From Ficedula albicollis (lineage: Eukaryota > Chordata > Aves > Passeriformes > Muscicapidae): a stretch of DNA of 64,000 nucleotides. The stretch lies in the NCBI RefSeq assembly GCF_000247815.1, contig NC_021681.1:4426914-4490913 (forward strand), written 5' to 3'. Position 1 is the stretch's first letter. Each line of letters starts with the position of its first letter. Below are positions 59,564-64,000 of this stretch, one piece after another. The translations under genes and the position numbers were made by a program. The notes beneath the pieces were generated by a model. That model did not search any database and had not been told where the DNA came from. It was given only the letters and a program-made list of their open reading frames with translations.

Positions 59564-62196
59564 GAGCTGCCTTTCTGCCTTTCTGGAAAGTGCTGACTCT
59601 GGGGAATCCTGTGGCTGCAGAGAGGTGGCTCAGCCTCTTCAGCAGGTTTGGGCACAATGGGGGAAGGTGACAAAAATTCAAACAACTGTATCAACAAGGG
59701 GCAGGCTGTTGGTCACATGCAGGGGTGAAAGGAGAGGAGATGCAGCTGTGGGTGCTGCACAGCCCCATCCACCACAGCTCTGGTGTGGAAGCATGGCCTC
59801 AAAGCCTGTCTTCCCTTGCACTGGCCAAAGCTGAGTGTCTGCTTTCTGGAGCCCTTTCAGAGCTGCCATGTGTCCTCCAAATGCAGGGCAGGATGCTCAG
59901 CTTCCTCCTGGCTGCCTGGGCAGGGACACAGGCTGCACCCACTGCCTGCTGCCACGGGCAGAGCAGCCTGGGGGCTCCTGGCTCCTCGTTCCCTGGGGCT
60001 GGCAGTGGGGGTGGGGCCATGGGGGGCTCTGGGGCTGGGACAGAGCGATGCTGGTGGCAGGGATTGCTCCCGAGGCAGCTCCACGCTGGGAAGCTGGCAG
60101 CAGCACTTGCTGCGTTGGGGCGGCTTTGTGCTTTTTTTTTTTTTTCTGGTGGTGTTCCTAAAATTGGTGCCTTTTGCAATCCTCCCAGTCTTTCACAAAA
60201 CTTTTCCTGGCAGAAGCTCTCCAAAACTTCTGGGAATTCGGCTTTTGAAAGGCGTTGGGGTTAAAGACATTTGTGCTTCTGTGCAATGCTGACAGGTTTC
60301 CTGGTGTGGAGATTTCTTGCCGGAACTCTGCTTCGTGGTGGTGGGTTGGACTCAGGGAGGTGAAGTTTGCAGGAAACACAGAGAAGGTTTTCAGCCTGGG
60401 AGAAAGGACAAAGGTGACAAGGGAGGAGCCTTGGAAACGGCTGAGGATGGAGACCTCATCCCACCATCCTGGGGAAGGCGTTGCAGTTGTTGAACCCAAA
60501 CTGTGGTTTGGGGACTGAGGTCTGGGATGTCACTCCGAGAACAATCCCCCCCATCCCCTTCATAACAGATCCCAAAGGGCTGATGCCCACCCTGCTGCTC
60601 ACACAGGTGAGACCAACTCCATGTGCTCATCACTGACCTCTGGCTCTATTCCCGTGGATGTGAGTGTGGCTGGCCCTGCTGGTGCAGGCAGGAGAGTAGA
60701 CAAAAGCTGGGGACACCATGGGATGGACATTTGTCCATCAGTTACTCCTGGGGTCCCTCAAAGCTCTGCCCTTGCTGATGCCTGTGCTGCATTTCAGGGA
60801 AAAATACTTGACGGACTCAGAGGTCTTTTCCAACCTAAAGGATTCTCTGATTATATACAGATGTCAGGAATAAAGACTGAAATGAATAAGGCATGAAGCC
60901 CTGAAACACAGCTCTGTGTCTGCAAATAATAAGGAGTGAGTTACAGCCTTGGAAGAGCAGGAACGTTCCCCCGTGTGCAGGGTCCAGCCGGTCCCTGGCG
61001 TCCGTGAGGTGCCCTCCTCACACTGCATGAGAGCTCTGCTTGCAATGGATTGCCTGCAGATGGATTTCTCAACCTTTCCTAACCCAGAGGTGGCCAAACC
61101 TTTCTGGTGGAAATCCAAGGATCATTTTGTTCGGAGCCGCCACATGGTTTTATTTACTCCCCACGCCAATTAGGCAAACGTCTCGCTGTTTGTCTCTTTT
61201 ATTTCATCCCCTCGTGCTTGCTTCTGCACATAGGAATGTGCGCCTGTGTGCTTAGGAACTATTTTGCAGACCACTTCCTACTGTCCTGGGGACACAGAAG
61301 AGCAGGTCCTGGACCCGATGTGGCGGCGGGGAGCGCTGTGTGCTGTGTCCCTGCCCTTGCTTCGCATCACAGCTCGGCTCCCCAGGCAGGGAGGAAAGCA
61401 CTGGGCGCTGGCCAAGCCTCTCCACCATCTTCTGCCACGGCAGCATCCCCAGCCCAGTGAAGGGGAAAACCCTTGAGGATCCTCAGTGTCCCTGTGCTCA
61501 CCTGGAGACTGCTCATTGACGCGGCTGAGCAGCAGCCTGAGCCCCCTCTCTGCTCACCAGCCTCCACCTCTTGCCTGGAAGTCCACAGCTCTCCCTGTGT
61601 CTTGAGGGGGCACCCACAGCAGTGTCCTCGGCTCTGAAAATGTCCCCACTGACTATTTTTTTTTGGCCAAGAAAGCCCTGAAAGGTAGCTGCATCCCCTT
61701 TGGAAAACAAAGGGACTCGGAGTCTCTGCCAGGCCCTTCCCTCCCTCCCTGCGCCCTTGCAGAGTCTCAGCAGGAGCCTTCCCCAAATCCACCCCTGGCT
61801 CAGGGCAGTGCTGCCAGCTCCCAAAGCCACGCTTAACTTGACACATGTGTGCAGCCCTGGGAAATGTGGTGGCTCTGATTCTTGTTTGTGTCCAACCTGA
61901 CAGGAGCCTCCCCTCCAATGCACCACCTCCCTGCCAGACAAGCTTGGAACTCCATCTTCCCAGGGCTTGGGGTTCCAGTGAGGTGACTGCTCCCAGTCCC
62001 AGCCCTGATGGGTGTCCTCAGGGCTGTGAGGGTCAGGGGAGATGGGAGGGTTTGTCCTCCTGCATCTCTTGTTCACCTCCAGCAGCTGCCATTCAGGGCC
62101 CCCAGCTGCCATTTGGGACCCCCAGGTGCCATTCAGGACCCCCCCATCTACCATTTGGGCCCCCAGGTTTGGTTATGGCTGGACACCATCCCTAGC
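59564..62196. other. Intergenic, no gene recognised
   Basis: GC-rich chance frames on both strands. A short CR1-like tail is annotated at 60795-60862. Near 62095-62165 a small run of ~20-bp 'GCCATTNGGGACCCCCAG' repeats leads into the next microsatellite. Confidence 0.5.
60795..60862 (+). mobile_element. CR1 LINE 3' tail, short
   Basis: GGTCTTTTCCAACCTAAAGG followed by ATTCTCTGATTATA matches the CR1 end. Confidence 0.6.
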
Positions 62197-62790
62197 ATGA
62201 GGATGAGGATGAGGATGAGGATGAGGATGAGGATGAGGATGAGGATGAGGATGAGGATGAGGATGAGGATGAGGATGAGGATGAGGATGAGGATGAGGAT
62301 GAGGATGAGGATGAGGATGAGGATGAGGATGAGGATGAGGATGAGGATGAGGATGAGGATGAGGATGAGGATGAGGATGAGGATGAGGATGAGGATGAGG
62401 ATGAGGATGAGGATGAGGATGAGGATGAGGATGAGGATGAGGATGAGGATGAGGATGAGGATGAGGATGAGGATGAGGATGAGGATGAGGATGAGGATGA
62501 GGATGAGGATGAGGATGAGGATGAGGATGAGGATGAGGATGAGGATGAGGATGAGGATGAGGATGAGGATGAGGATGAGGATGAGGATGAGGATGAGGAT
62601 GAGGATGAGGATGAGGATGAGGATGAGGATGAGGATGAGGATGAGGATGAGGATGAGGATGAGGATGAGGATGAGGATGAGGATGAGGATGAGGATGAGG
62701 ATGAGGATGAGGATGAGGATGAGGATGAGGATGAGGATGAGGATGAGGATGAGGATGAGGATGAGGATGAGGATGAGGATGAGGATGAGG
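62197..62790. repeat. (ATGAGG)99 hexanucleotide microsatellite
   Basis: 594 bp, exactly 99 perfect units with no interruption. Because 6 is a multiple of 3, it yields long dipeptide frames (Met-Arg on +, Leu-Ile on -) that are not genes. Confidence 0.98.
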
Positions 62791-63660
62791 AGACAGCAGT
62801 GCCTCATCTCTGCAGCTCTCTCTTGCTGATAGGTTAAGCTCTGTTTAAACACGGTCCTGGCAGAGCCCTAATTTGGGGGATGCCCAAATTGAGGCTGTTT
62901 GGAGGAGGGGAGCCCCATGCAGCCCTGCTAGGGCTATTGGGCAGGCACCCAGCCCCTCTCCAGGCTCTGAGACAGAGGCACCAACGTTCTTGGGGTGTCT
63001 TGGGGCTTGTGGGGCTCGGTACAGCTCCTCTTGGGATTTGGGGCTGCATTCCACTGCGGGTTGCACTCCTTGGGCTGCACTCTCAGCCCCAGCACGGCCC
63101 ATTTTGGGGTGAGGACAGGCTGACAGTGAACATGGCAGCGTGCTGCTGACAAAACCCCCGGTCTGCAACGGGATTTTTGGCGTTCGGTCCTCGCCATCCG
63201 CTTCCTATTGCAGCGCTCGCCTTGCGGGAGGCTTTGGGGACGAGGGGGGTGGGAGCCTGGTTCAATTGTTTGGGGAAGGGAAGAGACTCCTTCTGTGGCT
63301 GGAGGAGCCCAGCAGAGCTCACTGTGTGCAGGGAGCTTTCCCACTGCTGGTGCTGCCCTTGCAACAGCAGAACCTGGAGGGTTTCTGGATCTGTGGCATT
63401 TTTGTGCCTGGGGATGTGCATCACCTGCCTGGGACAATACTGGGGGAGAAATGTGCAGTTTGTGGGATCTGGACACGGTGGAGGGGTCAGAGTGTCTCTC
63501 ATCCAATACAAGCAATCAATGCATTTAGGGGCAGGAAGGTTCCCACCCAGGTCTCTCCAGTCAGGGGTGAATCTCCCACCTACTCCCATGTGAGCCTAGG
63601 AAAAGGAATCACCAAAAATGAGAGGAAGCAAAGAAACCAAGGAAAGAAAAAAAAAAAAAA
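62791..63660. other. Intergenic upstream of the last gene
   Basis: No gene recognised. It ends in an A-tract at 63646-63660. Confidence 0.5.
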
Positions 63661-63926
63661 TTAAAAAATCCCTCCCCAAAGCCGCCTTCCAGAGGGTTGG
63701 GCAAAAGATAAAAGCTCCCGGAGGAGCCGGGACTCCTCCTCTCCCAGCACCGGGCTCCCATTTAAATGTCTGTGTGCAGGCTGCCGGCGGCAGAGGCTCG
63801 GGGCCGCCCCAGGAGCCCCCCGGCCGTGCCCCGGGGGGGGATGCCCGGGCAGGGCAGGGGGTGACACCGCCAGGGGGGACAGAGCGGGGGGTCCCGGTGC
63901 ATGGACGCGCTCAGCACAGCCCCCCG
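63661..63926 (+). promoter_or_regulatory. GC-rich promoter-like region with TATA-like box
   Basis: GATAAAAG at 63707-63714 could act as a TATA box; GC-rich, CpG-containing DNA follows up to the ATG at 63927. Function is inferred from position. Confidence 0.35.
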
Positions 63927-64000
63927 ATGTCGGCACCGCTGCTGCTCTGGGTCATCCTGCTGCGCTGGGCCGGCGGAGGGGGCTGCGCCCGGCCGGGCAG
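63927..64000 (+). CDS. TSPEAR: First coding exon (signal peptide) of a secreted protein, probably TSPEAR, runs off the window
   Basis: ATG at 63927 opens a peptide beginning MSAPLLLWVILLRW, then Gly-rich and Cys-Ala-Arg, a typical short signal peptide with its cleavage region. The frame is open to the window end. An ATG at 63901 gives a Cys/Ser-rich peptide with no hydrophobic core, so it is less likely. In human the next large gene after UBE2G2 on the same strand is TSPEAR, a secreted protein with an N-terminal laminin-G-like/thrombospondin domain and EAR repeats, whose signal peptide also begins Met-Ser-Ala. Only 24 complete codons are visible, so the name rests mainly on synteny. Confidence 0.5.
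   Translation, partial: MSAPLLLWVILLRWAGGGGCARPG

Noticed and set aside
59219..59681. MDGW / HPSI repeat frames
   Set aside because: Translation of the CATC microsatellite.
62008..62852. Met-Arg (+) and Leu-Ile (-) dipeptide frames
   Set aside because: Translation of the ATGAGG microsatellite.

Overview
This window is bird nuclear DNA. It carries many short 5'-truncated fragments of CR1, the dominant avian LINE. Introns are compact, and the genes match human 21q22.3 in order and orientation: PTTG1IP, SUMO3, UBE2G2, then a signal-peptide exon that is probably TSPEAR. All four read on the + strand. A songbird is plausible because of the LTR remnants, but I cannot prove the order from sequence alone.

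Layout. 1-6950 is intergenic, with candidate regulatory sites (two perfect MEF2 sites and an NFI palindrome) and no recognisable gene. 7100-7998 is an 82-bp GC-rich minisatellite running into a poly-C block that hides the start of PTTG1IP. PTTG1IP occupies 8652-16924 in seven visible exons. At 20595 an intronless ORF encodes a complete C3HC4 RING finger, with a minisatellite just upstream and a poly(A) signal downstream. 23660-25030 holds a CR1, a GC-rich repeat, poly-C and a short GC-rich end with its own poly(A) signal. The last two coding exons of a divergent SUMO3-like gene lie at 27041-27485. UBE2G2 follows (visible coding exons 35802-48664), with exon 1 missing. 52330-63650 is intergenic and rich in simple repeats, including about 36 copies of a 62-bp unit and 99 copies of GATGAG. 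The probable first exon of TSPEAR runs off the right edge.

Three things dominate interpretation. First, seven pure poly-C blocks (74 to 922 bp, always C on +) sit where 5' exons and CpG islands are expected or inside introns, and some have duplicated flanks. They look like assembly artefacts rather than biology. Second, UBE2G2 carries two apparently exact tandem duplications, of 788 bp (with the catalytic exon) and 885 bp (with the poly(A) signal). They are either false duplications or very recent. Third, the SUMO3 copy is unusually divergent, with an altered QTGG motif and no recognisable intact 5' exons, which suggests relaxed constraint or decay.

Functionally, SUMO3 (modifier), UBE2G2 (ERAD ubiquitin E2) and the RING ORF (candidate E3) form a local group of ubiquitin-like pathway genes. 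SUMO3 and UBE2G2 are ancestral neighbours; I do not recognise the RING ORF in the human locus.
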